A DNA stretch of 64,000 nucleotides. It comes from Sporosarcina aquimarina. GTDB taxonomy: Bacteria > Bacillota > Bacilli > Bacillales_A > Planococcaceae. The stretch's first letter is position 1. Each line of letters opens with the position of its first letter. The translations under genes were made by a program, and so were the position numbers. The notes under the pieces are model-generated. The model was not told the origin of the DNA. It did no database searches and was given only the letters and a program-made list of their open reading frames with translations. Where the stretch lies: assembly GCF_023715615.1 (NCBI RefSeq), contig NZ_JAMBOM010000004.1:124001-188000 (forward strand), in the 5' to 3' direction. Positions 51,014 through 60,309 of the stretch are shown in pieces.

Positions 51014-51889
51014 ATGAGTAAACCTGTAATTCGAACTTATAAAGATAAAAGTGATTTAAAACGAATGCAGAAACTTACACAAGCTTTATGGCCACTGGAA
51101 CCTAATTACCATATTGGCGATTTAGCTTGGCAACGCCATCGACACGCTGGACGCGAGGATGATTGGGATACTGAAATTTGGGAAATGGATGGGAATCCCG
51201 TTGCTTGGGGATGGATTCAAAAACCTGGGGAGTTAATATGTCAAGTTGATCCCGATTTTCCTGAGGTGGCGAAGGATGTCATTGACTGGTTTGATAAAAT
51301 AACTAAAACCAATGAGCAAAAAGTGACTGTCCTAGAAACGGAGTCGCATCTTATTTCAGCTTTAGAAGATTCTTTATTCACACCATTAGCAGAAATTCCA
51401 GAAGTCCTCACAAAAATTTCTTTGGATAGTGGTTCATTCCCTGTTCAATTGCCTGATAAGTTTAAAGGTCGCCCTATCAAGGGTTCTGAGGATTTAACAA
51501 ATCGTTTGAGAGTACATAGTGCTGCATTTCAAAAATCCAGAGTCACAGAAGAAAGTTACTTAAACGTTATGAATACCTATCCTTATGATTCATCTCTTGA
51601 TTGGGTTATAGAATCCCCAAATGGCGAGTTCGTAGCATCTTGTTTAATTTGGTTTGACGAAGATAACAAGGTGGGGTTACTAGAACCTGTTGGAACGGAT
51701 CCGAGATTTAGGAGACTGGGGTTAGCCAGTTCAGTCTGTAAGCTTGCACTCAATGCATTGAGTGATAAGGGGGCAAAAACGGCAGTTGTAGTTTGTACTT
51801 CCCTAGATGCATGTGAGCTTTATAAGTCAATTGGTTTTGAACAATTCGCTCAAACAAAATCATTTCATCGTTTCAAAAATACTTTATAA
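51014..51889 (+). CDS. GNAT family acetyltransferase (two-domain)
   Basis: A 291-aa protein with an N-terminal degenerate GNAT half and a C-terminal catalytic GNAT half: LEPVGTDPRFRRLGLASSVCKLALNAL holds the acetyl-CoA loop (R-x-x-G-L-A) and TAVVVCTSLDACELYKSIGFE the C-terminal pattern. Such two-domain GNATs are frequent in Bacillales accessory regions. ATG 51014 follows TGAGGTG. Substrate unknown. Confidence 0.85.
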   Translation: MSKPVIRTYKDKSDLKRMQKLTQALWPLEPNYHIGDLAWQRHRHAGREDDWDTEIWEMDGNPVAWGWIQKPGELICQVDPDFPEVAKDVIDWFDKITKTNEQKVTVLETESHLISALEDSLFTPLAEIPEVLTKISLDSGSFPVQLPDKFKGRPIKGSEDLTNRLRVHSAAFQKSRVTEESYLNVMNTYPYDSSLDWVIESPNGEFVASCLIWFDEDNKVGLLEPVGTDPRFRRLGLASSVCKLALNALSDKGAKTAVVVCTSLDACELYKSIGFEQFAQTKSFHRFKNTL

Positions 51890-52021
51890 ACTTCGCTTTT
51901 CTTCTTCCATTAACGGGGACTCTAACGGTATAAGGGTTGTGCTTCAACCCGCCCATTTTATTGTTACAGGCTAGGAGAAATCGCATGATGCGGTAGTAAA
52001 CAAGTAGAGGGGAATCACACA

Positions 52022-52771
52022 ATGAATTTAGATAACCCTATAGCTCTAGGGAATACTGCAAAGATTTATTTGTCTGAAAACAAAATAGTCAAGGTTTTTA
52101 ATGACTTTTTGCCGCATAATGAATCCAAAAAAGAAGCTAATAAGCAAAAATACGCCTATTCTTGTGGTCTTCCTGTACCTAAGGTTTTGGATGTTAGCAT
52201 TATAAATGGAAAACAAGCAATTACAATGGAATATATAAAGGGGGAATCATTAGGAGAATTATTACTCAAGGATAAAGACCAAGCTGAAAGTTACCTAAAC
52301 ACATCCGTAGATATGCAACTGAAAGTTCATAGCATTATTCCAGACGACTTTGAACCCATGCATGATAAATTATATCGCCAAATTGAAGCAGTAACTACGA
52401 TAGGTGAACGACAAAAATTGTATTTGTTGAAAAAACTGGAATCATTTACATTTGAGAGTAAACTATGTCGCGGTGACTTCCATTTGTTCAATTTGCTCGT
52501 GGCAGACAACGAAGTGGTTATTATAGATTGGGTGGATGCAAGTGCAGGTGATCCTCGTGCTGATGTATACCGCACTTATCTTTTATATTCCCAATTTTCA
52601 ACTGAATTAGCTGAGGTTTATTTAAGACTTTATTGTGATAAAAGTGGATTTAGAAGATCGGAAGTTTTCCAATGGGCTCCAGTCATCGCTGGAGCGAGAT
52701 TATCAGAAAATGTTTCGACGGAGAATTCAGAACGACTTATAGCGATAATAAATAAACACTGGCAAATCTAA
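52022..52771 (+). CDS. aminoglycoside phosphotransferase (APH)-family kinase
   Basis: A 249-aa protein-kinase-like phosphotransferase. The catalytic loop reads CRGDFHLFNLLV, with Arg replacing the usual His of HGD, and the metal-binding motif is VVIIDWVDA. The N-terminal glycine loop is degenerate (ALGNTAKIYLSENKIVKVF). Asp and Asn needed for phosphoryl transfer are present. It resembles choline/aminoglycoside kinase-like proteins common in Bacillales; no drug substrate can be claimed. ATG 52022 follows AGAGGGGAATC. Confidence 0.85.
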   Translation: MNLDNPIALGNTAKIYLSENKIVKVFNDFLPHNESKKEANKQKYAYSCGLPVPKVLDVSIINGKQAITMEYIKGESLGELLLKDKDQAESYLNTSVDMQLKVHSIIPDDFEPMHDKLYRQIEAVTTIGERQKLYLLKKLESFTFESKLCRGDFHLFNLLVADNEVVIIDWVDASAGDPRADVYRTYLLYSQFSTELAEVYLRLYCDKSGFRRSEVFQWAPVIAGARLSENVSTENSERLIAIINKHWQI

Positions 52772-52966
52772 TTAGGCAGCATTCCGGACAAAAATCTGCA
52801 TATAGCTATAGCAACTTTAATTCATCAAGATTAGGCAATAATCCTGTTGCATTACACTTAAATTACACTTTCAGAAAGAAGGGAATCGAATCTGACACAG
52901 CAAAGCATAAATTGACAGGATATGCTTTTTTAAAGTTGCTAAGATGAGAATAAGGAGTTGAAAGCC

Positions 52967-53836
52967 ATGGCATGGGTGGAGTCAATACAAAAGGCAATTG
53001 AATACATGGAAAAAAATTTAATGGAAGACATGACGATAGACAGTATTGCTAAACAAGCCAATGTGTCACCTTTTCATTTCCAACGAACGTTTGCTGTTTT
53101 GACAGAAATTACAGTGGGTGACTATATAAGAAGACGACGATTAACATTGGCTGGGGAGGAATTACTGATAACGGATGCGAAGATTATTGACATTGCCTAT
53201 AAATATGGCTATGAAACTCCCGAGGCTTTTTCTAAGGCTTTCCGCAGACAGCACAAAGTTACTCCTACTGAAGCGCGAAAGAATAGAGGGAAGCTGCAAT
53301 CCTATAACCGCCTGATAATCCAGGTAACCTTGAAAGGGGCAGAACCAATGAAATACAGTGTGGTTGAGAAGAATGCGTTTCAAATTGTTGGAGTTAAGCG
53401 GGAATTTTCTAGTGTGCTAGGGGAAGAAAACGTAGTAGGCATTCCGGATCTTTGGGAAGAGGTCAATCTAGATGGCACAAGCGATTTGCTGTTTCAATTG
53501 AATGACGGGGTAGTAAAAGGAGTTTTAGGAGTTTGTGGGGAAGTCAGTGAAGTGCAAAAAAAAGCTAATGTGTTTGATTATTGGGTGGCAACCTCGTACG
53601 CTGGGAAAGTTCCAGATGGGATGCTTAGCTTAGAAATTCCAGCTTCGAAGTGGGCGGTTTTTGAAGTGCATGGACAAATGCCTGTAGCGATGCAAAACGC
53701 CTGGAAACAAATTTTCTCCGAATGGTTCCCTTCCACTGGGTATGAACATGCCGGTATACCAGAATTTGAACTATATACGGATGAAGATCCCAATAATTTA
53801 GATTTATACTCGGAAATCTGGATTCCAATAAAATAA
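52967..53836 (+). CDS. AraC family regulator with GyrI-like effector domain
   Basis: A 289-aa regulator. The N-terminal AraC double HTH (IQKAIEYMEKNLMEDMTIDSIAKQANVSPFHFQRTFAVLTEITVGDYIRRRRL ... IAYKYGYETPEAFSKAFRRQHKVTPTEARK) is followed by a GyrI-like small-molecule-binding domain (about 125-289, VVEKNAFQIVGVKREF ... ASKWAVFEVHGQMP...SEIWIPIK). These bind drugs or other amphipathic ligands and activate nearby genes. ATG 52967 follows AAGGAG. No obvious operon partner. Confidence 0.92.
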   Translation: MAWVESIQKAIEYMEKNLMEDMTIDSIAKQANVSPFHFQRTFAVLTEITVGDYIRRRRLTLAGEELLITDAKIIDIAYKYGYETPEAFSKAFRRQHKVTPTEARKNRGKLQSYNRLIIQVTLKGAEPMKYSVVEKNAFQIVGVKREFSSVLGEENVVGIPDLWEEVNLDGTSDLLFQLNDGVVKGVLGVCGEVSEVQKKANVFDYWVATSYAGKVPDGMLSLEIPASKWAVFEVHGQMPVAMQNAWKQIFSEWFPSTGYEHAGIPEFELYTDEDPNNLDLYSEIWIPIK

Positions 53837-53866
53837 GTTTACAATTTGTATTCTGTTATTAGCAAA

Positions 53867-53903
53867 CGAGTGCAGTTTCGGTAGATGGACTGCACTTCAA
53901 TCT
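53867..53903 (+). terminator. hairpin after the AraC gene (repeat-head-like)
   Basis: GAGTGCAGT and ACTGCACTTC form a nine-base stem around a 12-nt loop; preceding ACGAGTGCAG resembles the CGGGTGC head of the array repeats. T tract is weak. Confidence 0.6.
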
Positions 53904-53956
53904 AACCAGCTTGAATAAGCTCTTACTTCACCATAGCTATTGTTGATTCTGATGAA

Positions 53957-54183
53957 TGTAAAGACTGGATGGAACAGTTCCTTATGAGGCTATTGAGAAA
54001 TTACTACGATTCAATTTTAAAAAGAACCCCGTGTATTTAAATCGGTTTCATATACCGAATATTTAGTTAGTTGGTTTGAACCCATAGAAAATTATAGAAA
54101 AGGCTAGGCAACTATTGGAGTCTCTGCTCTATTCTTAGAATGCTTGAATAGTTGGGATGGAGCTAATTCTGATAAAACATAAA
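53957..54183 (+). pseudogene. possible broken gene of unknown family
   Basis: Two adjacent frames read as coding: DGTVPYEAIEKLLRFNFKKNPVYLNRFHIPNI then stop, and, shifted, LVSWFEPIENYRKG-stop-ATIGVSALFLECLNSWDGANSDKT. Together they look like a short acidic protein gene broken by a frameshift and a nonsense codon. I do not recognise the family, and this may be chance. The remainder of the 53904-54414 gap is AT-rich with a repeat-head-like CATCGGGGGCAGTTGT at 54324. Confidence 0.3.
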
Positions 54184-54414
54184 AACTTGGTTAAGAGCTC
54201 TAAGAATCCTATTAAACCTATTTCATTAGCCATATAAAATGATTTATATATAAAGAATTAAATCTTTAGTCATTTGTAAATTAGTTTGACTACTAATAGC
54301 ACGAGTGATTTCCTATTGTTCCATCATCGGGGGCAGTTGTCACATAAGGTGTATGAATGAATTGGTCCAAAATAACGCATAAATACATAGCAAAATAAGA
54401 AATGAGGTATTTCA

Positions 54415-55248
54415 ATGGAAGAGCTAAAACGCCAATTAGTAGAGATTAAAAAAAATGACTACAAGTTCACTGGTTATAATCTTGATAAGTTAATTTCCGA
54501 AATGCTAAAGAACATTGGAGCAACAGACAGTGAACTTCGTGATGAATTGATTTACAGAACATTCGGGCAAATGATTGTTACAAAAAACGTACTAAACAAG
54601 AATCAGTTAAAACAACTTCTAGATATTTGTGTTGATGATCAACATCTATTTTATAGGTTAGGAGAAAGTGAAACTGATTCCGTATTTGTGAGGTCATTCT
54701 CAGTATTGATAGTGCCTCTTATTTTGAATGTAGATCATCGATACTCTTTTTTGTCCGAAAGTGAAATAAAGTACGTACAAAAAAGACTTCTCGCTTATGT
54801 TAGGAATGAAAAAGACCTAAGAGGATATGTCGTTGGTAAGGGGGGGGCACATGCTTTGGCTCACGCAGCTGATGCATTGGAGGATATTGCCAAGCATCGC
54901 TACATAGAAGAAGATGATTTAACAGAACTACTGGAAATAATTAGTGCCAAAATTCTTTTCTCTAATTCTGTTTTTACTCATAACGAGGATGAACGCTTGG
55001 CACTCTCTGCATTTAGTACAATTGATAGAGGGTTATTAAGTGAACAGCAAATTTTAAATTGGCTGAACAAGTTGAAATTCCAATTGGACACTCAGAAGAA
55101 ACTGGTATCTGACCTTAACGGCTTGTATCTTAAACTTAATGTGCGAAACTTTCTATACACTTTATATTTTCGCCTTCTCTATAACAATGTTGGGACTACT
55201 CCCCAAAAAGAGATTGAAAAAATATTGGATTCCATTCGAGATTTTTAA
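54415..55248 (+). CDS. DUF2785 family protein
   Basis: A 277-aa helical protein of the DUF2785 family, recognised by LRGYVVGKGGAHALAHAADALEDIAKHRYIEEDDL, with the usual KGW replaced by KGG. No enzyme motif known; members are found in Firmicutes accessory regions. ATG 54415 follows AATGAGG. Function unknown. Confidence 0.82.
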   Translation: MEELKRQLVEIKKNDYKFTGYNLDKLISEMLKNIGATDSELRDELIYRTFGQMIVTKNVLNKNQLKQLLDICVDDQHLFYRLGESETDSVFVRSFSVLIVPLILNVDHRYSFLSESEIKYVQKRLLAYVRNEKDLRGYVVGKGGAHALAHAADALEDIAKHRYIEEDDLTELLEIISAKILFSNSVFTHNEDERLALSAFSTIDRGLLSEQQILNWLNKLKFQLDTQKKLVSDLNGLYLKLNVRNFLYTLYFRLLYNNVGTTPQKEIEKILDSIRDF

Positions 55249-55376
55249 TGAGCAATGTAGCAAGCAATCGGAGGCTATTATTGAATTAAGATCCCCCTTC
55301 AAGCGAACCATTTTGTGAGTAAATTATTGAAGTTAAATAACTAAAATCAAAATATTGCATGGAGAGGGTAGAGAAC

Positions 55377-56333
55377 ATGAGAAAAATAGATATATTGGAT
55401 TTTAAAGGGAGTTATTATGATGTAGGCTTAGCACATGGACGTATGATTAACCAATCATTGCATTATCAAAGTATGCTTTCTGGTTTTAAAGAAAACTTGA
55501 GCCTAGAACAAAACACGAAAGAAATTAAAAACACGTTAAAGGTATTTTGTCCTAACCTATTAGACGAATTGAATGGCCTTCAAGAAGGGTTGAAGTATAC
55601 AGAAAGTGATGCTTTAAAACTGTTCGGTGGATACGACATGCCTATTCTAGAAATGGGTTGTACAAGTTTTATAACATCGGATTATTACGTGCGTAATTAT
55701 GATTTCAGTCCGTTAATTTACGATGGAAGCTTCGTTATTCAAAGACATAAAGAAAACGATTGGACTTGTGGAAACTCGGAGCTGGTGGTTGGTCGGTTGG
55801 ACGGGATGAACCATAATGGATTAACTTGCGGGTTGCATTTTGTTAACAATGATCTGCACAAAAAAGGATTTATCGGAAGTACGATAGTAAGAATTGTATT
55901 AGAAATGTGCAAAACTGTAGAAGAAGCTCTTGATTTATTGAAAGAACTACCGCATGCAGCTAGCTATAATTATTCATTAGCTGACCGATATGGGAATTTC
56001 GCTGTTTTTGAAGCATCTCCAGAGAAGACGAATACACATCGTGAAAAAGAATCACTTTCTTGTGTGAATATGTTTCAAACAGACAAGATGCAAAGCTATA
56101 ATCGAGCGAACGTTTACTCTTCTTTAGAGAGGATGGAAGCATTATCTCAAATATCTAAGTCTCAAAAACCTGTTAGAGAGGTTCATAACTGGTTTAGTGA
56201 TCAAGCATCTCCAGTCTTTTATACAGATTACGAACATTTCTTCGGGACTTTACATACAGTTTCTTACGTACCTAAGCTTAATAAGGTACTTCTAACCGCT
56301 CCTGGAGACGAGCCTAATGAAATTATATTTTAA
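55377..56333 (+). CDS. C45 family autoproteolytic acyltransferase/hydrolase-like
   Basis: A 318-aa protein of the Ntn-hydrolase C45 family (acyl-CoA:6-aminopenicillanate acyltransferase-like). The predicted nucleophile, exposed after self-cleavage, is Cys95 in EMGCTSF; LDGMNHNGLTCGLHFVN and the C-terminal FFGTLHTVSYVP segment are family-like. The N-terminal FKGSYYDVGLAHGRMI is typical. Substrate unknown. ATG 55377 follows GGAGAGGG. Confidence 0.83.
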   Translation: MRKIDILDFKGSYYDVGLAHGRMINQSLHYQSMLSGFKENLSLEQNTKEIKNTLKVFCPNLLDELNGLQEGLKYTESDALKLFGGYDMPILEMGCTSFITSDYYVRNYDFSPLIYDGSFVIQRHKENDWTCGNSELVVGRLDGMNHNGLTCGLHFVNNDLHKKGFIGSTIVRIVLEMCKTVEEALDLLKELPHAASYNYSLADRYGNFAVFEASPEKTNTHREKESLSCVNMFQTDKMQSYNRANVYSSLERMEALSQISKSQKPVREVHNWFSDQASPVFYTDYEHFFGTLHTVSYVPKLNKVLLTAPGDEPNEIIF

Positions 56334-56460
56334 CCTTTCTGTGCGAGTTGTTTGATGAAGTACTTGTAAAAACGGACTAATTTTTCCATCGGAATTAATG
56401 GATGCATAACGAAGTGCCTGTATAGAGAATGGAATGGCGAGTCAAATTGGAGGGGTATTT

Positions 56461-57162
56461 ATGGGGGAAACTATTTTAAATTACGAAGATCTATTGGAAA
56501 TGTTGGACGATGATCTCCGAGAACCTAAGCAATTTTGGGAGGACTTTTATAAAGATAGGACAAAAAATATTCCGTTCTTCAAAGTAAAAGGACCTGACGA
56601 GAATTTAGTTGAATATTTAAGTAAGGGGCTTTCGCCTAAAAGGGTATTGGAGCTTGGGGCGGGACCTGGGAGAAACTCTATTTATATGGCTAAACAAGGG
56701 ATGAATGTAAGTGCATTAGATCTTTCAAACAGAGCGATTGAATGGGCGAAAGAAAGAGCAGATGAGGAAGGGGTAAATCTCGATTTTCATTGTGTTTCCT
56801 TATTTGATTTTAAATTTGAACCGAATTCATACGATTTTATTTACGATTGCGGAATGTTCCATCATTTAGCGCCGCATCGTCGTTTGACTTATATTGAGAT
56901 TATTAAAAGAGCGCTAAAAAAAGGCGGATACTTTGGCATTGTTTGCTTTAATACAGATGGCGCTTTAGATACATCTGATCGGGATGTCTACAAAGACAAA
57001 AGTTTAAAGGGCGGTATAGGTTACTCTGAAGAAAGATTAAAGGAGATATTTAATAAAGACTTTGAAATTTTGAATTTTAGAAAGATGAAAAAGCCTGCAC
57101 AATCAGAAGAGTTATTCGGTGAAGAATTTTTATGGACGAGTTTAATGCAAATCAAAAGTTAA
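56461..57162 (+). CDS. class I SAM-dependent methyltransferase
   Basis: A 233-aa Rossmann methyltransferase. Motif I is KRVLELGAGPGRNSIYMAKQG, motif II NVSALDLSNRAIEWAKERA, motif IV YDFIYDCGMFHHLAPHRR, then ALKKGGYFGIVCF. It resembles tellurite/thiopurine-type and small-molecule methyltransferases; the exact substrate is open. ATG 56461 follows TTGGAGGGG. Stands alone with a terminator about 185 bp downstream. Confidence 0.87.
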   Translation: MGETILNYEDLLEMLDDDLREPKQFWEDFYKDRTKNIPFFKVKGPDENLVEYLSKGLSPKRVLELGAGPGRNSIYMAKQGMNVSALDLSNRAIEWAKERADEEGVNLDFHCVSLFDFKFEPNSYDFIYDCGMFHHLAPHRRLTYIEIIKRALKKGGYFGIVCFNTDGALDTSDRDVYKDKSLKGGIGYSEERLKEIFNKDFEILNFRKMKKPAQSEELFGEEFLWTSLMQIKS

Positions 57163-57346
57163 GGGTTCTTATGCAAGTACAAAGTTATCTATTCAATTAT
57201 TGATAGATGTATCCCTATACTTACTCAAAATGAATGCAAAGGTTGAATGAGAACTTCTATAAAATTGATTACGTTGAAAGAACTGAAGCGATTCTGATCT
57301 AAGTAATCTGTCCTTATTCAGTATAAGGAACATTTTTTTTTTTGCC

Positions 57347-57393
57347 AAAGCCCAATTCCTCTCTTATAACACCGAGAAATTGGGCTTTTTATA
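57347..57393 (+). terminator. terminator in the 57163-57555 gap
   Basis: AAAGCCCAATT (57347-57357) with AATTGGGCTTT (57378-57388), then TTATAG. The remaining gap holds TATAGTATAAC near 57530, probably the -10 of the PadR operon. Confidence 0.88.
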
Positions 57394-57555
57394 GTTAGAT
57401 TTTCTTAACAGGTTATATAAATATTGTTTTTAAATACTCTTTTAGCTAATATACGTTTTATGTCTTAATGAGTATATAAATTCAATTGTTACTGTCACAA
57501 CAATGGTGTATCATACATAGTATAAATCATATAGTATAACTGGAGAGGTGAGTGA

Positions 57556-57903
57556 ATGAGTACTTTACTGAATTCATTAACGACAGAGCTTAGAAGAGGA
57601 ACATTGACATTAGCCGTTTTAAGTCAATTACGAACACCCCAGTATGGATATTCACTTGTTCAGTTATTGGAGAAGTCAGGCATTAGCATCGATCAAAGTA
57701 CTTTATATCCGTTGCTTCGTCGTTTAGAAAAACAGGAATTAGTGACGAGCAGCTGGGATACATCTGAAAGCAGGCCACGTAAGTATTATGTTTTAAGTGA
57801 ATACGGTCTCGAAATCTTTTTGCAGTTGAAAAAAGAATGGATTAAAAATTCAAAAGAACTTTATGGTGTATTAAAAGGGGAGGAAGATGATGAATTTGAT
57901 TGA
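57556..57903 (+). CDS. PadR family regulator
   Basis: A 115-aa PadR-type winged-helix repressor: TELRRGTLTLAVLSQLRTPQYGYSLVQLLEKSGISIDQSTLYPLLRRLEKQELVTSSWD...RPRKYYVLSEYG. It overlaps the HAAS-domain membrane protein gene by 14 bp, the classic PadR-membrane protein pairing, and likely represses this operon in response to a ligand or membrane stress. ATG 57556 follows GAGAGGTG. Confidence 0.93.
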   Translation: MSTLLNSLTTELRRGTLTLAVLSQLRTPQYGYSLVQLLEKSGISIDQSTLYPLLRRLEKQELVTSSWDTSESRPRKYYVLSEYGLEIFLQLKKEWIKNSKELYGVLKGEEDDEFD

Positions 57904-58888
57904 AGTATATATACATGAAGTCACTCGCAGACTACCTGAAAAAAATCGTGAGGATATCGCTCTCGAATTACGGTCTACCATTGAGGATATGTTGCCTGAC
58001 GATTACAACGAGAAGGATATAAATGAAGTTCTTGAAAAATTAGGGAATCCAGCAACGTTAGCTAGTGGATATCGAGATCAACCAATGCATCTAATCGGAC
58101 CGCGCTATTTTGATGTATATGTCTCTTTATTAAAAATGATTTTGCCCATTGCTGTTACTATTTCTCTGATCTCTCTAATTGCAGAATATTTTATTGGGTA
58201 TCGTGGCGAAGAAGCGGTAATTCATGTGGTTTTAGATCTTACTGGTTTTGCTTTGTGGAAAGTCATTGAAGTAGGCATCCAGACTTTCTTCTGGCTAACA
58301 CTTATTTTCGCCATTATCGAACGAGCAGATAAAGGAAAAGATCAGCATCCATTGTCAGCAAGTCTAAAAAAATGGACCCCTGATGACTTGAAAAGCATTC
58401 CTTATATTCCTAAGAAAAAAGTGATTACGAAGCTCGCAGTATTTGGCTACTTAATGTGGACAGCGATTTGGGCGACTCTTTATTTTTATGCGAACCATCT
58501 TGTAGGTGTATATGAAAGCATGGAAGGTAAGCTTGAATTTGTGATTCCGGCTTTAAATCAAGATGTATTACTACATTATTGGCCAATTGTTCTCGTTATC
58601 ATTGCCCTCGAAATTGGGTTATCTCTCTACAAACTAATCATAGGGCAATGGACGAAGAAAACGGCAATCTTTACTACTGCCCTTGAGCTTATCTCAACCA
58701 TTGTATTTATTATCATGTTAAGCAATCCTGAGTTAATGGATCAAGAATTTATTACGTATATGAGTGGGTTATTTAACACAACAGCTATGCAATTTAAAAC
58801 ATGGATAGTGGGTGGCGGAATAATCATATTTACTTTATCTGCAGCTTTCAATGTATACGATGGATTTCGAAAGGCTCGAATCCGTTAA
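57890..58888 (+). CDS. HAAS domain membrane protein
   Basis: A 332-aa protein with an N-terminal cytoplasmic HAAS domain (IEVYIHEVTRRLPEKNREDIALELRSTIEDMLPDDYNEKDINEVLEKLGNPATLASGYR) and about six membrane helices after it. HAAS domains are found with PadR regulators and are thought to mediate signalling between membrane and regulator. ATG 57890 is favoured over 57887 by spacing to GGGGAGG. Second gene of the PadR operon. Confidence 0.87.
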   Translation: MNLIEVYIHEVTRRLPEKNREDIALELRSTIEDMLPDDYNEKDINEVLEKLGNPATLASGYRDQPMHLIGPRYFDVYVSLLKMILPIAVTISLISLIAEYFIGYRGEEAVIHVVLDLTGFALWKVIEVGIQTFFWLTLIFAIIERADKGKDQHPLSASLKKWTPDDLKSIPYIPKKKVITKLAVFGYLMWTAIWATLYFYANHLVGVYESMEGKLEFVIPALNQDVLLHYWPIVLVIIALEIGLSLYKLIIGQWTKKTAIFTTALELISTIVFIIMLSNPELMDQEFITYMSGLFNTTAMQFKTWIVGGGIIIFTLSAAFNVYDGFRKARIR

Positions 58889-59131
58889 TTCGCTTTTGTT
58901 TATAAAAGAGTAGTGCTTGCTCAATAAGTACGCACCAATTTTATCAAACTCTAATCTTCTACAATACCATCTAACTTAAATCATATTATTTTTCCAAAAT
59001 AGGGCGGAAGATAGGTATTTCCTCCATATTGTAATCACCCATTTTGTGGTAGAAAGTGGAATAGCCTGTAAGCAATAGAGAAGAACTAATAAATTTCACA
59101 AATGAAAATTAAGAGCAAGGAGATATGAAAT

Positions 59132-59590
59132 ATGAAAATCCATAGAATCGATCATGTAGGTATAATTGTTAAGGATCTCCCCGCCATGAAAGCATTTTTT
59201 CTTGACTTTGGCCTTGAATTGGTAGGCGAAACAGAAGTAGAAGGGGAATGGTTGGAACGCATGATACGTCTTCATGACGTTAAAGAGAAATGTAAAATGT
59301 TGGAAATTGTAATGTTGCGACCGCTCGGGGGCGAAGCAACTATAGAACTAGTAAAATTTCACACGGAATCAGATGAAAATGATATAACGCTTCCTGAGGT
59401 AAATACTTTTGGTACCCAGCATATTGCTTTTTCTGTTGAAGATCTTGAAGCCCTAGTTACCAAGTTGAAAAAGAATGGTGCAGAGCTTATAGACGAGATA
59501 CAAAACTTCGAAAACACATATAAATTATGCTTCGTTCGCGGACCAGAAGGAATCATTTTGGAGTTGGCTGAGGAAATACAAAAAATATAG
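59132..59590 (+). CDS. VOC family protein (methylmalonyl-CoA epimerase-like)
   Basis: A 152-aa VOC protein resembling epimerase-type members: HRIDHVGIIVKDLPAMKAFFLDFGLELVGE with a ligand His, HIAFSVEDLEALV with a second His, and VRGPEGIILELAEEI with the ligand Glu. The full set of metal ligands makes enzymatic activity plausible. ATG 59132 follows AAGGAG. It is the last intact gene of the accessory region. Confidence 0.85.
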   Translation: MKIHRIDHVGIIVKDLPAMKAFFLDFGLELVGETEVEGEWLERMIRLHDVKEKCKMLEIVMLRPLGGEATIELVKFHTESDENDITLPEVNTFGTQHIAFSVEDLEALVTKLKKNGAELIDEIQNFENTYKLCFVRGPEGIILELAEEIQKI

Positions 59591-59597
59591 ACTTCAA

Positions 59598-59655
59598 TTT
59601 ATCAGGGGCTCGTTAGTTAGATAACATGAGATCGTCAATTGACGATCTCATCAGA
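59598..59655. repeat. degenerate array repeat head with 24-bp palindrome (R14)
   Basis: ATCAGGGGCTCGTTAGTTAG resembles the head of the array repeats. It is followed by a perfect 24-bp palindrome TGAGATCGTCAA/TTGACGATCTCA (59627-59650), similar to the AGATCGTC hairpins of R5, R7 and R8, right at the end of the transposase fragment. Confidence 0.6.
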
Positions 59656-59920
59656 CTGTAGACAAAAGGGTTGGAAATCGAAATGATTTCCAACCCTTTT
59701 GATTTTTGAGCGTATAAATCTGCAACTGGTTAAGAGCCGTTGATATCGGTTCGGGATGGACGCTTTCCAGGGAGCTTGCCCTCACATGTGGGCTCCATAT
59801 CCTGCTAACAAGTTTCTTCAGATTTTGGGCAGCAAAAGTAAGCATCGCCTGCATAGATATTTTTTTAATTCCCCTCAGGGTTTTCCATCGCCTACCATGC
59901 TTCTCTTTGGCACCGTCCGT
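59651..59920 (-). pseudogene. IS1182-type transposase C-terminal fragment
   Basis: On the minus strand the frame reads TDGAKEKHGRRWKTLRGIKKISMQAMLTFAAQNLKKLVSRIW and ends FRFPTLLSTV. The RWKTLRGIKK-SMQAMLTFAAQNLKK block is characteristic of the C-terminus of IS1182-family transposases. The N-terminal catalytic part is missing and an in-frame stop stands directly upstream at 59921-59923, so it is a remnant. It marks the boundary between the accessory region and the pur operon. Confidence 0.85.
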
Positions 59921-60141
59921 TTATAAGGAAGCACTAGTAATAACTGATTTTCTAAGAGAAAGTTTGCAGTAGCCAGTGTCTTATTGGTGCCAATTTTGTT
60001 AACAAAAAACTCATTGGTTTAGTTAACGAAGTTGGTTTCTCTACGAACTGTAGGGCAACCTAAAAAACTAACTATTTGTTTTATAGTTGAAATGATGATA
60101 ATCACTAATAGAAACTGATGTTTTTCCATCTTCGAAAACCT

Positions 60142-60185
60142 AAAACCGAACGTTTTTATTTATCAATCAATAAATATTCGGTTTT
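60142..60185. promoter_or_regulatory. PurR-box-like inverted pair
   Basis: AAAACCGAACGTT (60142-60154) and, inverted, AATATTCGGTTTT (60173-60185) both fit the AWWWCCGAACWWT PurBox with small deviations, 18 bp apart. They stand just upstream of the -35 of the pur promoter, as for PurR-controlled operons in Bacillus. Confidence 0.7.
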
Positions 60186-60188
60186 CGG

Positions 60189-60217
60189 TTGACGTCAGGA
60201 TAATCGATTGTTAAGAT
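60189..60217 (+). promoter_or_regulatory. promoter of the pur operon
   Basis: TTGACG (60189-60194), 17-bp spacer, TAAGAT (60212-60217). It lies between the PurR boxes and the riboswitch. Confidence 0.82.
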
Positions 60218-60236
60218 AATTACGAACTTACTTATA

Positions 60237-60309
60237 TCTCTCATATATCTCCGGGAATATGGCCCGAACGTTTCTACCCGATAACCGTAAATTGTCGGAC
60301 TATGAGAGA
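60237..60309 (+). promoter_or_regulatory. guanine riboswitch aptamer
   Basis: P1 TCTCTCATA (60237-60245) with TATGAGAGA (60301-60309) encloses the purine aptamer core (ATCTCCGGGAATATGGCCCG, GTTTCTACC, CCGTAAATTGTCGGAC). The specificity base at 60300 is C, which selects guanine/hypoxanthine rather than adenine. Confidence 0.96.
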
